DNA of 26,724 nt. Source: Croceibacterium_A sp039920345 (lineage in GTDB: Bacteria > Pseudomonadota > Alphaproteobacteria > Sphingomonadales > Sphingomonadaceae). Shown here in pieces: positions 14,031-23,695 of this stretch. The position numbers and the translations under genes were made by a program. The stretch's first letter is position 1; each line of letters begins with the position of its first letter. The stretch lies in the NCBI GenBank assembly GCA_039920345.1, contig JBDSDZ010000146.1:1-26724 (forward strand). The letters are read 5' to 3'. The notes under the pieces are model-generated. The model worked only from the letters and a program-made list of their open reading frames with translations. It did no database searches and had not been told where the DNA came from.

Positions 14031-15484
14031 ATGCGGTGCTGAAGACCTTGCGCTGGCCCGCCCGGCAACGCGATTCCCGCCGCCTCGCGCTATGGACCGC
14101 CGACGAAGTGGCTGCCGCAACTGGCGGCACCGCGAGCGGCCCGTTCCAGACCTCCAGCGTGGAAATGGATTCGCGCGATGTGCGTTCGGGCGACTTGTTC
14201 TTTGCCCTCAAGGGCGAAAGCAACGACGGCCACGTCTATCTCGACAAGGCCTTCGCCAACGGCGCGGCCGCCGCAGTGGTCGAACACCCGATTGCGCAGC
14301 CGCACGTGCTTGTGCGCGATACCAACAAGGCGCTCGAGGACCTTGCCGCTGCCTCGCGCAAGCGCACTTCGGCCTGTGTCATCGGAGTCACCGGCTCGGT
14401 CGGCAAGACGGGCGTCAAGGAAGCCATCTTTGCCTCGCTCGAACGCGGCAGCAAGGGTGCGGCGCATCGGTCGGTGCGCAGCTACAACAACCATGTCGGG
14501 GTACCGCTGAGCCTGGCGCGAATGCCTTCGCGCAGCCGTTTCGCGGTGTTCGAAATGGGCATGAACCACGCGGGCGAGATTGCGCGCCTGACCGCGCAAG
14601 TCCGGCCGCACGTGGCGGTCATCACCACCATCGCCCCGGCGCATATCGAAAACCTCGGCAGCGAGGAGGCGATTGCGAATGCCAAGGCGGAGATATTCGC
14701 CGGGCTGGAAGCGGGCGGAGTAGCAGTGATCCCGGCCGACAGCGCGCATTATGCGCGGCTGCGCAGCGCGGCCGAAACACGCGGCGCGCGGGTGCTCGCC
14801 TTTGGCCGAAGCGCCCAAGCCGCGGTCCGTCTGCTCGACGCCGTCCCGGCGGCTAACGGCGGATCATTGGTGACCGCCGCGCTAGGCGACCGGCGCTTGT
14901 GCTATTCGGTCGCCGAACCGGGCGACCACTGGGTGATGAATTCGCTTGCCGTCATGGCCGCGGTCCATGCTGCCGAGGGCGACCTTGGCGCTGCCGGCCT
15001 CGCGCTGGCTGAAATGGGCGGGCTCAAGGGCCGCGGCGCGCGCCACCGGATTACGGTGCCCGGCGGGACCGTGTTGTTCATCGATGAAAGCTACAATGCC
15101 AACCCGGCTTCGATGCGCGCTACGCTGGCGCAGCTGGGGGCAACCCCGGCTGTGCGCCGCATCGCCGTGCTCGGCGCGATGAAGGAGCTGGGTGACTTTG
15201 CGGCCGGCTTCCATGCCCAGTTGGCGGAACCTTTGGCCGAGGCGGGCGTCGATCTGGCAATCCTGGTCGGCGACGAGATGCTCGCCCTCGCGCGCGAGTT
15301 GGGGAAAGGCTCGGGCGGGCCGCTTGGCAACCGAACGACCTACGCCCATTGCGACAATCCAGGGGAAGCAATCGCCGCGCTGGAGCAATTCGGCCTCAAC
15401 GGTGGTGACGCGGTTCTCGTGAAGGGTTCGAATTCGGTCGGGTTGGGCAGGGTCGTTGCTCACTTCGCCGCCCGGGAAGGCTGA
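14027..15484 (+). CDS. murF: UDP-MurNAc-tripeptide:D-Ala-D-Ala ligase MurF
   Basis: MurF adds the D-Ala-D-Ala dipeptide made by Ddl to complete the cytoplasmic UDP-MurNAc-pentapeptide. It has 485 residues with P-loop GVTGSVGKT (Lys127), the metal and substrate region EMGMNHAGEIARLT, the conserved IENLGSEEAIANAKAEI and DESYNANPASM. The GSVGKT version of the P-loop, with Val where many homologues have Asn, is one I remember from alphaproteobacterial MurF. A gap of 9 nt to mraY follows, the only non-overlapping junction between mraZ and ftsA. Confidence 0.96.
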   Translation: MNAVLKTLRWPARQRDSRRLALWTADEVAAATGGTASGPFQTSSVEMDSRDVRSGDLFFALKGESNDGHVYLDKAFANGAAAAVVEHPIAQPHVLVRDTNKALEDLAAASRKRTSACVIGVTGSVGKTGVKEAIFASLERGSKGAAHRSVRSYNNHVGVPLSLARMPSRSRFAVFEMGMNHAGEIARLTAQVRPHVAVITTIAPAHIENLGSEEAIANAKAEIFAGLEAGGVAVIPADSAHYARLRSAAETRGARVLAFGRSAQAAVRLLDAVPAANGGSLVTAALGDRRLCYSVAEPGDHWVMNSLAVMAAVHAAEGDLGAAGLALAEMGGLKGRGARHRITVPGGTVLFIDESYNANPASMRATLAQLGATPAVRRIAVLGAMKELGDFAAGFHAQLAEPLAEAGVDLAILVGDEMLALARELGKGSGGPLGNRTTYAHCDNPGEAIAALEQFGLNGGDAVLVKGSNSVGLGRVVAHFAAREG

Positions 15485-15493
15485 TCAGCTGTA

Positions 15494-16564
15494 ATGCTCT
15501 ATTTGCTTGCGCATTGGCTTAAATTCGAAGGGCTGCTGAACCTCGTCCGCTACCAGACCTTCCGCGCCGGGGCGACGCTGATGACGGCGTTGTTCCTGGG
15601 GCTGCTGATTGGTCCGAAATTCATCAACATGCTGCGCGTCCGCCAGGGCAAGGGCCAGCCGATCCGCGAGGACGGGCCGCAAACCCACCTCGCCAAAGTC
15701 GGCACGCCGACAATGGGCGGGCTGATGATCCTGACTTCGCTCATCGTTTCGATGCTGCTGTGGATGGACCCGCGCAACCCGTTCGTGTGGGCTTGCCTGG
15801 CGGTCACCGTGGGCTTCGGGATCATCGGTTTCCTCGACGATTTCGACAAGGTCACCAAGGGCAGCCACAAAGGCGTTTCCGGCAAGGTCCGGCTGCTGCT
15901 CGAATTCATCGTCGCGGGCGTGGCGGCGTGGATCATCGTCGACCAGGTCAGCACCAACCTTTACGTCCCGTTCCTGACCGGGCGGGCAATTCCGCTGGGG
16001 CCGTTCTATTACCTGTTCGCGGCCACGGTCATCGTCGGCTTCGGCAACGCGGTGAACCTGACCGACGGGCTTGATGGGCTGGCGACGATGCCGGTGGTGA
16101 TCTGCGCGGGCGCGTTGCTGGTGATTTGCTACCTCGTCGGCCGGGTCGATTATTCGCATTACCTCGGCATTCCCTACGTCGAAGGGGCTGGCGAACTGGC
16201 GATTTTCTGCGCCGGGATCATGGGGGCCGGGCTCGCCTTCCTGTGGTTCAACGCGCCCCCTGCGGCGGTGTTCATGGGCGATACCGGTAGCCTCGCGCTC
16301 GGCGGGGCGCTGGGCGCGATTGCCGTGGCCGCGCATCACGAAGTCGTGTTGCTGATCATCGGCGGGCTGTTCGTGATCGAAACCGCCAGCGTGATCATCC
16401 AGGTGTTCTGGTTCAAACGCACCGGCAAGCGGATCTTCCGCATGGCCCCGATCCACCACCATTTCGAGCAGCTCGGATGGAAGGAATCGACCGTCGTGAT
16501 CCGCTTCTGGATCGTCTCCATCGTGCTGGCCGTGATGGGCCTGGCGACGCTCAAGGTCCGGTGA
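15494..16564 (+). CDS. mraY: Phospho-MurNAc-pentapeptide translocase MraY
   Basis: MraY transfers phospho-MurNAc-pentapeptide to undecaprenyl phosphate, making lipid I in the inner membrane. The 356-residue protein has about ten hydrophobic helices. Family landmarks are all present: LRVRQGKGQPIREDGPQTH with TPTMGG, FLDDFDKV, NLTDGLDGLA and the histidine-rich RMAPIHHHFEQLGW near the end. The ATG at 15494 lies after the palindrome GCTGATCAGC (15480-15489), with a GGAAGG sequence 14 nt upstream as a poorly spaced ribosome site. It overlaps murD by GTGA. Confidence 0.97.
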   Translation: MLYLLAHWLKFEGLLNLVRYQTFRAGATLMTALFLGLLIGPKFINMLRVRQGKGQPIREDGPQTHLAKVGTPTMGGLMILTSLIVSMLLWMDPRNPFVWACLAVTVGFGIIGFLDDFDKVTKGSHKGVSGKVRLLLEFIVAGVAAWIIVDQVSTNLYVPFLTGRAIPLGPFYYLFAATVIVGFGNAVNLTDGLDGLATMPVVICAGALLVICYLVGRVDYSHYLGIPYVEGAGELAIFCAGIMGAGLAFLWFNAPPAAVFMGDTGSLALGGALGAIAVAAHHEVVLLIIGGLFVIETASVIIQVFWFKRTGKRIFRMAPIHHHFEQLGWKESTVVIRFWIVSIVLAVMGLATLKVR

Positions 16565-17919
16565 TCGTCTCGCCCGCCTTTCGCGGTAAACGCTACGCGG
16601 TGCTCGGGCTGGCGCGATCGGGTATGTCCACGGTCGAAGCCTTGCTGGCAAGCGGCGCCGAAGTCACCGCGTGGGACCGGCGCGAGGGCCCGCGCGACGA
16701 ACTGGCCGGACGCGCGATCATTGCCGATCCGCAGCTTATCGACCTCGCCGGGTTCGACGGGGTGGTGCTCTCCCCCGGCGTGCCGCTCAACAACCACCCG
16801 ATTACCGACAAGGCGCGCGCCGCCGGGGTGCCGCTGATCGGCGATATCGAACTGTTCGCCCAGGCCCGCGCTGACCTGCCGCCGCACGCGGTCGTCGGGA
16901 TCACTGGGACCAACGGCAAGTCCACCACCACTGCGCTGGTGCACCACCTGCTTGAAGAGGCGGGCCGCCCGGCACGGATGGGGGGCAACATCGGCCTGCC
17001 GATCCTCGCCCAGGCCCCGCTCCCGGCGGGCGGCACGTATGTGCTCGAACTGTCGAGCTACCAGATCGACCTGACGTATTCGCTGGCCTGCGATGCCGCA
17101 GCGCTGACCAACGTAACGCCCGACCACCTTGATCGCTATTCCGGTTTCGCCGCCTACGCTGCCTCCAAGGGCCGCCTGCTGGAAATGCAGCAGGCCCAGC
17201 AGTTCGCGGTCTTCGGCTGCGCCGACGCGCCGACCTGCGCCGTCCAGCGCGAAGAGCTGGCACGCCGCCCGCAAGGCCGCGCGGTCTGCGCGCGCTATGT
17301 TTACTGGCAGGCCCACCAGGCTGACTGGCCAACGCTGCAAGGGCCGCACAACCTGCAAAACGCTGCCATCGGCGCGGCGCTGGCAATGGAACTGGGGCTG
17401 AGCCGCGAACAGGTCCTCACCGGCCTCGCCAGCTTTCGCGGGTTGCCGCACCGGATGGAGCGGCTGGGCGAATATGGCGGGGTGCTGTTCGTCAACGACA
17501 GCAAGGCGACCAACCCGGCCTCCACTGCGCCCGCGCTCGCCGCCTTCCCGCCAAACCCCGGCAAGCGGGTGCACTGGATCTGCGGCGGACTGCCCAAGAG
17601 CGACGAGCTTGACGAATGCGCGCCCGCGTTCGGCAACATCGCCGCAGCCTATACGATTGGCGAGGCCGGCCCGCGTTTCGCGGACATCCTCGAACCGTTC
17701 ATGCACGTCGAACGCTGCGAGATGCTATGCGAGGCGACCAGCCGCGCGATGGCCGCCTCGCGCCCGGGCGACGTGATCCTGTTCTCGCCTGCCTGCGCCA
17801 GTTTCGACCAGTTTCGCGATTACGAAGTGCGCGGCGACAGCTTCCGCAAGCTGGTGGCCGAACTGACCGGGCGCAGCGCCGCCGATCCAGCCGCGTTTAC
17901 CGCACGGTCGGCGGCATGA
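16561..17919 (+). CDS. murD: UDP-N-acetylmuramoyl-L-alanine:D-glutamate ligase MurD
   Basis: MurD adds the second stem residue, D-Glu. It has 452 residues with an N-terminal Rossmann-like YAVLGLARSGMS, the P-loop GITGTNGKSTT (Lys120), the conserved LELSSYQID and TPDHLDRY, and the C-terminal NDSKATNP and SPACASFDQFRDYE. The start is the GTG at 16561, overlapping the mraY stop (GTGA); this gives the normal N-terminus. An ATGA overlap with ftsW follows. Confidence 0.97.
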   Translation: MIVSPAFRGKRYAVLGLARSGMSTVEALLASGAEVTAWDRREGPRDELAGRAIIADPQLIDLAGFDGVVLSPGVPLNNHPITDKARAAGVPLIGDIELFAQARADLPPHAVVGITGTNGKSTTTALVHHLLEEAGRPARMGGNIGLPILAQAPLPAGGTYVLELSSYQIDLTYSLACDAAALTNVTPDHLDRYSGFAAYAASKGRLLEMQQAQQFAVFGCADAPTCAVQREELARRPQGRAVCARYVYWQAHQADWPTLQGPHNLQNAAIGAALAMELGLSREQVLTGLASFRGLPHRMERLGEYGGVLFVNDSKATNPASTAPALAAFPPNPGKRVHWICGGLPKSDELDECAPAFGNIAAAYTIGEAGPRFADILEPFMHVERCEMLCEATSRAMAASRPGDVILFSPACASFDQFRDYEVRGDSFRKLVAELTGRSAADPAAFTARSAA

Positions 17920-19163
17920 CGTCGTCGCGCCCCTATATTCCCCGGCCCGGGCACCGCTCGCCGCCGCCGCCCACCTTTCCGCAATCGCGCAAGCGTCAGC
18001 TGCAGGTGTGGTGGCGCGAGATTGACCGGCCGCTGCTGGCGCTGATCTTCCTGCTCATGGCGATCGGTTCGATCGCGGTGGCCGCAGCCTCGCCGGCATC
18101 GGCCCGGCGGCTGTCGGGCAGCGCCGGACAACTGGGCGACCTGTACTTCTTCTGGCTGCACTTGCAGTGGCAATTCATCGGCCTGTTGGTCATGCTCGGC
18201 ACGTCGTTGCTGCCACGCGAAATGGTCCGCCGCGGCGCCATCGTCCTGAGCGCGGCAATGGTGTTTGCGCTGCTGCTGGTGCCCTTGATCGGAACCGAAG
18301 TGAACGGCGCCAAGCGCTGGCTCGACCTGGGCATCCGCTTCCAGCCGAGCGAATTCCTCAAGCCCGCGTTTGCCGTTTCCACCGCGTGGATCCTGTCATG
18401 GCGCGCGCGCGATCCAAGCCTGCCGGTGATTGCGCTCAGCGCCGCGTTCATGGGGCTGGTCGCGACTTTGCTGATGATCCAGCCGGACCTTGGCGACGCG
18501 GTGCTGTTTGTCGGTTGCTGGTTCGTGCTGGTGATGCTCGCAGGCCTGCCGCTGCAGCGGGTCAGCTTCCTGGCGGGTGCAGGCGTGGCGGCGCTGGTGG
18601 CGGCCTACATTTTCTACGACAACGCCCGCCACCGGATCGACAGCTTCCTTGGCGGCGGGACCGCGTTTGACCAGGTCGACCTTGCCAGCCGCACCCTGCT
18701 GGGCGGCGGTTGGACCGGGACCGGGTTGTGGCTCGGCACGCGCAAGATGATCCTGCCCGAAGCGCATACCGATTACATTTTCTCGGTCATCGGTGAGGAA
18801 TTCGGCCTGTTGATCTGCGCCGTGGTGGTGGCGGTCTATCTTGCCATCGTGGTGCGCGTGCTGGTGCGGCTGGTTGAGGAGGATAACCTGTTCATCATCC
18901 TGGCTGCCACCGGCCTTGTGGCGCTGTTCGGCGGGCAGGCGTTCGTCAACATCCTCGTCAACCTGCAGCTGTTCCCGTCGAAGGGGCTAACCCTGCCGCT
19001 AGTCAGCTACGGCGGTTCGTCCACGCTGGCGCAGTGCTTCCTTGTCGGCCTGCTGCTGGCAATCACGCGGCGAAATCCGTACCTCAGCCGCGCCGGGTTC
19101 GACTGGCGCGGCGCAGTCGAGAACGCAGCCTCACCAAGCGGCGATGGGGACGGTGCGCGATGA
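17916..19163 (+). CDS. ftsW: Septal peptidoglycan glycosyltransferase FtsW (SEDS family)
   Basis: FtsW polymerises lipid II at the septum together with FtsI. The 415 residues start with a proline-rich cytoplasmic segment of about 38 residues, followed by about ten transmembrane helices. SEDS landmarks are GAKRWLDLGIRFQPSEF, MIQPDLGDAV, LPEAHTDYIFSVIGEEFG and the late VSYGGSSTLAQ. The ATG at 17916 overlaps the murD stop (ATGA), and its own stop overlaps murG likewise. Pairing with ftsI in the same operon supports FtsW over RodA. Confidence 0.95.
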   Translation: MTSSRPYIPRPGHRSPPPPTFPQSRKRQLQVWWREIDRPLLALIFLLMAIGSIAVAAASPASARRLSGSAGQLGDLYFFWLHLQWQFIGLLVMLGTSLLPREMVRRGAIVLSAAMVFALLLVPLIGTEVNGAKRWLDLGIRFQPSEFLKPAFAVSTAWILSWRARDPSLPVIALSAAFMGLVATLLMIQPDLGDAVLFVGCWFVLVMLAGLPLQRVSFLAGAGVAALVAAYIFYDNARHRIDSFLGGGTAFDQVDLASRTLLGGGWTGTGLWLGTRKMILPEAHTDYIFSVIGEEFGLLICAVVVAVYLAIVVRVLVRLVEEDNLFIILAATGLVALFGGQAFVNILVNLQLFPSKGLTLPLVSYGGSSTLAQCFLVGLLLAITRRNPYLSRAGFDWRGAVENAASPSGDGDGAR

Positions 19164-20350
19164 GCCCGGAACCCGGCACAATCTCGCGCCATTACGTGCT
19201 CGCCGCGGGCGGCACTGGCGGCCACCTGACGCCCGCCTTCGCGCTGGCGTCCAAACTGGCGCAGCGCGGCCATCACGTGGCGCTGATTACTGACGCGCGC
19301 GGCGAAGCGATCCCCGGCAAGCCGGATTTTCTTACCGCGCACGTCCTGCCCGCCGGGCGCTTCGGCAAGAACCCGCTCGGCTGGCCCCGGGCGCTCGCCT
19401 CGGTGATGGAAGGCCGTGCGATGGCGCGGCGGCTGTACGAAAGCTTCGAACCGAGCGCGGTGGTTGGCTTTGGCGGCTATCCTGCGCTGCCGGCCTTGCT
19501 CGGAGCGCGCTCCCTCGGCATTCCCTCGGTCATCCACGAACAGAACGCGGTGCTTGGCCGGGTCAACCGGCTGCTGGCCGGGCAGGTCGATGCGATTGCC
19601 ACGGCTTATCCCGAAATCGACCGGCTCAAGCCGAAATATGCCGACAAGGTGTTCCTGGTTGGCAATCCGGTGCGGCCCGACGTGCTGGCGCTGCGCGAAG
19701 AGCCGTTTCCGGCCTTTACCGCTGACGGCTTGCTGCGGGTGCTGGTGACCGGCGGCAGCCAGGGCGCGCGGGTGTTGTCCGAAGTGGTGCCCGATGGGCT
19801 GGCTATGCTGCCAATGGCGCTGCGCTCGCGCCTGCAGGTGACCCAGCAATGCCGCGCAGAGGACCTCGACGCGGTGCGGCACCGCTACGCCAGCCACGGG
19901 ATTCCGGCGCAGCTCGGCACTTATTTCGAGGATATGCAGGCGCGGCTGGCCGATGCGCACTTGTTCATCGGCCGCGCCGGCGCCTCTACTATTGCTGAAC
20001 TGACCGACGTCGGCCGCCCGGCGATCCTCGTGCCGTTGCCGATCGCGACCGACGATCACCAGGCCGCCAATGTGCGCGAGATTGTCCGCGCCGGGGGTGC
20101 CCGTTCGATCCGCCAGCACAATTTCAGCGCCAAGGAACTGGCCAAGCAGATCAACGCGATGGCGCAGCACCCCGAGACGCTGGCCACCGCCGCCCACGCC
20201 GCATGGAACTGCGGCCGCCCGCACGCCGCGCGCGACCTGGCCGACCTGATCGAGAGCTTCGGCGTCTCGCCGGTCCAGGATGTTATCCGCGTGGCCAGCG
20301 AAGGCCGCGCACCTGCCGGGGCCATGCTCGCCGGAGGGACCTCGACATGA
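19160..20350 (+). CDS. murG: UDP-GlcNAc:lipid I N-acetylglucosaminyltransferase MurG
   Basis: MurG adds GlcNAc to lipid I at the inner face of the membrane, giving lipid II. It is a GT-B enzyme of 396 residues, with the glycine-rich AAGGTGGHLTPA (15-26), the conserved GFGGYPALPAL and HEQNAVLGRVNRLLA, the second glycine loop TGGSQGARVLSE, and the donor site GRAGASTIAELTDVGRPAILVPLP. The length is slightly above the E. coli enzyme because of the C-terminal extension after about residue 370. ATGA overlaps occur at both ends. Confidence 0.97.
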   Translation: MSPEPGTISRHYVLAAGGTGGHLTPAFALASKLAQRGHHVALITDARGEAIPGKPDFLTAHVLPAGRFGKNPLGWPRALASVMEGRAMARRLYESFEPSAVVGFGGYPALPALLGARSLGIPSVIHEQNAVLGRVNRLLAGQVDAIATAYPEIDRLKPKYADKVFLVGNPVRPDVLALREEPFPAFTADGLLRVLVTGGSQGARVLSEVVPDGLAMLPMALRSRLQVTQQCRAEDLDAVRHRYASHGIPAQLGTYFEDMQARLADAHLFIGRAGASTIAELTDVGRPAILVPLPIATDDHQAANVREIVRAGGARSIRQHNFSAKELAKQINAMAQHPETLATAAHAAWNCGRPHAARDLADLIESFGVSPVQDVIRVASEGRAPAGAMLAGGTST

Positions 20351-21774
20351 AGGGCGTGGGCACCGACATCGGCACCATCCACTTCGTCGGCATTGGCGGC
20401 ATCGGCATGTCGGGCATCGCCGAAGTGATGCAGAACCTGGGCTATACCGTGCAGGGCTCGGACATTGCCGAAAGTGCCTCGGTCGAACGGCTGCGGGCGC
20501 ATGGGATCAAGGTCCTGATCGGGCACGCGGCGAGCAATCTGGGCGATGCGGCGGTGGTCGTGACCTCGACCGCCGTCAAACGCGACAATCCCGAAGTTAC
20601 CGCGGCGCTCGAAGCGCGCATTCCGGTGGTCCGCCGGGCGGAGATGCTGGCCGAACTGATGCGCCTGAAACGCACGGTCGCGGTCGCGGGAACCCACGGC
20701 AAGACCACCACGACCTCAATGGTCGCCGCGCTGCTCGATGCCGGCGGGATCGACCCCACGGTAATCAACGGCGGGATCATCGAAAGCTACGGCTCCAACG
20801 CCCGGCTCGGCGCCAGCGAATGGATGGTGGTCGAGGCTGACGAGAGCGACGGCAGCTTCCTGCGGCTCGACGGCACGTTCGCGATCGTCACCAACATCGA
20901 CCCCGAACACCTCGACCATTATGGCAGCTTCGAAGCAGTGCGCGAGGCGTTCGTCGAATTCATCGAGAACGTGCCGTTCTACGGCGCGGCGGTACTGTGC
21001 ATCGACCATCCCGAAGTGCAGAAAGCCATCGCCCGCGTGCGCGATCGGCGGGTTATCACCTATGGCTTTTCCGCGCAGGCCGACTGGCGCGCCGAAAACG
21101 TCCGACCGAGAGATGGCGGGAACCTGTTCGACGCGGTTCATACGGACCGCGAAGGCACCCAGCGCCGCATTGCCGACATCGCCCTGCCGATGCCCGGGCG
21201 GCACAACGTGCAGAACGCGCTGGCGGCGATTGCCGTCGCGGTTGAGCTGGGCTGCAGCGACGACACGGTGCGCACCGGCTTCGCTCGTTTCGGCGGCGTG
21301 CGGCGGCGTTTCTCGCGCGTCGGAGAAGTGGGCGGCGCGGCGGTGATCGACGATTACGCCCACCATCCGGTCGAAATCCGCGCCGTGCTGTCCGCTGCGC
21401 GCGAGTCCGTTTCGAGCGGGGCAGGGGGCCGTGTGATCGCCATTGCCCAGCCGCACCGCTACACCCGGCTGCGTGACTTGATGAGCGATTTCCAGGGCTG
21501 CTTCAACGATGCCGACATGGTGTTTGTCGCGCCGGTCTATGCCGCGGGCGAAGCGCCGATCGCTGGGGTCGATTCCGCGGCGCTGGTCAAGGGCCTGCGC
21601 GAACGCGGGCACCGCTCGGCAGCTGAAATCAGCGGGCCTGACGAACTGGCCGAACGCATCGCCGAACTGGCCGCGCCGGGTGACATGATTGTGTGCCTTG
21701 GCGCCGGCGACATCACCAAATGGGCCGCAGGGCTGGCCGACGCGGTCGCGGCCCGGCGGGAGCGCGCGGCATGA
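20347..21774 (+). CDS. murC: UDP-N-acetylmuramate:L-alanine ligase MurC
   Basis: MurC adds the first stem residue, L-Ala, to UDP-MurNAc. It has 475 residues with the N-terminal HFVGIGGIGMSGIAEV, the P-loop GTHGKTTT (Lys119), the conserved EADESDGSFL and NIDPEHLDHYG, and the C-terminal DDYAHHPVEIRA with QPHRYTR. The ATG at 20347 overlaps the murG stop. It is coupled by ATGA to murB, which supplies its substrate. Confidence 0.97.
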   Translation: MKGVGTDIGTIHFVGIGGIGMSGIAEVMQNLGYTVQGSDIAESASVERLRAHGIKVLIGHAASNLGDAAVVVTSTAVKRDNPEVTAALEARIPVVRRAEMLAELMRLKRTVAVAGTHGKTTTTSMVAALLDAGGIDPTVINGGIIESYGSNARLGASEWMVVEADESDGSFLRLDGTFAIVTNIDPEHLDHYGSFEAVREAFVEFIENVPFYGAAVLCIDHPEVQKAIARVRDRRVITYGFSAQADWRAENVRPRDGGNLFDAVHTDREGTQRRIADIALPMPGRHNVQNALAAIAVAVELGCSDDTVRTGFARFGGVRRRFSRVGEVGGAAVIDDYAHHPVEIRAVLSAARESVSSGAGGRVIAIAQPHRYTRLRDLMSDFQGCFNDADMVFVAPVYAAGEAPIAGVDSAALVKGLRERGHRSAAEISGPDELAERIAELAAPGDMIVCLGAGDITKWAAGLADAVAARRERAA

Positions 21775-22730
21775 GCCCGCAGGTCGACTGCCAGCACGGC
21801 GCAGGGCGCGCACCCGGTTCCGGCCAGGAATATGGTTTCGATGGCTGGGTGCCGAACAATGTGCGCGGGAAGCTCACCCAAGACGCACCACTCGCCAAAC
21901 TGGTGTGGTTCAAGAGCGGCGGCACGGCCGACTGGCTGTTCGAGCCGGCGGACCTCGACGATCTCGCCTCGTTCCTGGCTAGGTTGGACGAAGGCACCCC
22001 GGTGATGGCGCTCGGCCTTGGCTCCAACTTGATTGTCCGCGACGGCGGCATTCCCGGAGTGGTTGTGCGGCTGGGCAAGGCTTTCGCCAGCGTCGAGGTG
22101 CGCCGCGATGGCGTGCTCGAATGCGGCGGCGGGGCAAGCGGCATTCTGGTCGCCTCGACCGCGCGCGACGCGGGTGTCGCCGGGCTCGAGTTCCTGCGCG
22201 GCATTCCCGGTACTGTCGGCGGCTTTGTGCGCATGAACGGCGGCGCTTACGGGCACGAGGTGGCCGATATCCTGGTCGACTGCGACCTCGTGCTCGCCAA
22301 TGGCAACATGATTACCGTGCCGGTGGCGGACCTTGGCTATACCTATCGCCATTCGCAGCTGCCCGATGGGGCCATCGTGGTCTGCGCTCGGTTCAAGGGT
22401 CAGCCGGGTGATCCCAAGGCGATTGGCGCGGAGATGGACCGCATCGCGCAGGCGCGCGAAGAATCGCAGCCGCTGCGCAGCAAGACCGGCGGTTCGACCT
22501 TCAAGAATCCGGCGGGCGGTAAGGCCTGGCAGCTGGTCGATGCGGCGGGTTGCCGCGGGCTTACGCTGGGCGGCGCGCAAGTGAGCGAAAAGCACGCCAA
22601 CTTCCTGATAAACACCGGCGCGGCGACCAGCGCCGATATCGAAGGGTTGGGCGAAGAAGTGCGCGCGCGCGTTTCGCGCAGCCAGGGCGTCTCGCTCGAA
22701 TGGGAAATACAAAGGGTCGGTCGGTGGTGA
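21771..22730 (+). CDS. murB: UDP-N-acetylenolpyruvoylglucosamine reductase MurB
   Basis: This FAD enzyme reduces UDP-GlcNAc-enolpyruvate to UDP-MurNAc with NADPH. It has 319 residues. The FAD-binding part contains LGLGSNLIVRDGGIPGVVV and GIPGTVGGFVRMNGGAYG. The proton donor is Ser242 in KTGGSTFKNP, typical of type II MurB, with Arg in YTYRHSQ. An N-terminal stretch of about 30 residues before PLAKLVWFKSGG is variable. The start ATG at 21771 overlaps murC, and the stop sits within GTGGTGA at 22724-22730, which also starts ddl. Confidence 0.96.
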   Translation: MSPQVDCQHGAGRAPGSGQEYGFDGWVPNNVRGKLTQDAPLAKLVWFKSGGTADWLFEPADLDDLASFLARLDEGTPVMALGLGSNLIVRDGGIPGVVVRLGKAFASVEVRRDGVLECGGGASGILVASTARDAGVAGLEFLRGIPGTVGGFVRMNGGAYGHEVADILVDCDLVLANGNMITVPVADLGYTYRHSQLPDGAIVVCARFKGQPGDPKAIGAEMDRIAQAREESQPLRSKTGGSTFKNPAGGKAWQLVDAAGCRGLTLGGAQVSEKHANFLINTGAATSADIEGLGEEVRARVSRSQGVSLEWEIQRVGRW

Positions 22731-23695
22731 GTCTCCCCAAATTGCACGTCGCGGTCCTGATGGGCGGCTGGGCCAATGAACGGCCAGTCTCGCTGATGAG
22801 CGGGCGCGGGGTGATCGAGGCGCTGGAATCGCGCGGCCACCAGGTCACGCCAATCGACATGGACCGCAATGTCGCCGCGCGGCTGGCGGCGGCCAATCCC
22901 GACGTGGTGTTCAACGCGTTGCACGGCGTGCCCGGAGAAGACGGCACGGTCCAGGGCATGATGGACCTGATGGGCCTTCCCTACACCCATTCCGGCCTGC
23001 AGACCTCGGTCATCGCGATCGACAAGGAACTGACCAAGCACGCGCTGGTGCCGCACGGCATCCCGATGCCCGGCGGCCGGATCGTCCGCTGCGAGGAGCT
23101 TTACGAGGGCGACCCGCTGGCCCGTCCTTACGTGCTCAAACCGGTCAACGAAGGCTCGTCCGTCGGCGTGGCGATCGTCACCGAAGAAGGCAATTACGGC
23201 AACCCGATCAGCCGCGAGGCTACCGGGCCATGGCAGCAATTCGAAAGCCTGTTGGCCGAACCCTACATTCGCGGGCGCGAACTGACCGCAGCCGTGCTCG
23301 GCGACCGGGCGCTGCTGGTGACCGAGCTGGTCCCCAAGTCAGGCTTTTACGATTTCGACGCCAAGTACACCGATGGCATGACCGAGCACGTCTGCCCGGC
23401 GAAAATCCCGCCGGAAATCGAGAAGCTGTGCCTCGATTATGCGCTGAAGGCGCACCAGTTGCTCGGTTGCCGCGGCACCAGCCGGTCGGACTTCCGCTGG
23501 GATGACGAGCAGGGCGAAGACGGGTTGTTCCTGCTCGAAACCAACACCCAGCCCGGCATGACCCCGCTCAGCCTGGTGCCCGAACAGGCGCGCCATTGCG
23601 GCATCGATTACGCCGAACTGGTCGAACTGGTAATCGAAGAGGCGCTGGTCCACTTCGGCAAGCTGGGCCCTTCGACAGGCTCAGGACCGGCCTGA
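22724..23695 (+). CDS. ddl: D-alanine:D-alanine ligase
   Basis: This ATP-grasp enzyme makes the D-Ala-D-Ala that MurF attaches. It has 323 residues with VLMGGWANERPVSLMSG at the N-terminus (the family's GGxSxERxVS site), NALHGVPGEDG, KPVNEGSSVGV in the ATP-grasp core and LETNTQPGMTPLSL as the magnesium and D-Ala site. GTG at 22724 is favoured because AAGGG ends 7 nt upstream; GTG at 22727 and ATG at 22700 are alternatives. The last eight residues (PSTGSGPA) come from a half-copy of the repeat also found at 1521-1583. Its TGA overlaps the ftsQ ATG as TGATG. Confidence 0.96.
   Translation: MVSLPKLHVAVLMGGWANERPVSLMSGRGVIEALESRGHQVTPIDMDRNVAARLAAANPDVVFNALHGVPGEDGTVQGMMDLMGLPYTHSGLQTSVIAIDKELTKHALVPHGIPMPGGRIVRCEELYEGDPLARPYVLKPVNEGSSVGVAIVTEEGNYGNPISREATGPWQQFESLLAEPYIRGRELTAAVLGDRALLVTELVPKSGFYDFDAKYTDGMTEHVCPAKIPPEIEKLCLDYALKAHQLLGCRGTSRSDFRWDDEQGEDGLFLLETNTQPGMTPLSLVPEQARHCGIDYAELVELVIEEALVHFGKLGPSTGSGPA
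23669..23686 (+). repeat. REP half-element at the ddl-ftsQ junction
   Basis: CCTTCGACAGGCTCAGGA is identical over 18 bp to 1520-1537, the left arm of the palindrome in the peptidase gene. It encodes the end of Ddl, and its AGGA (23683-23686) lies 8 nt before the ftsQ ATG, where a ribosome binding site is expected. The second arm is absent. Confidence 0.8.
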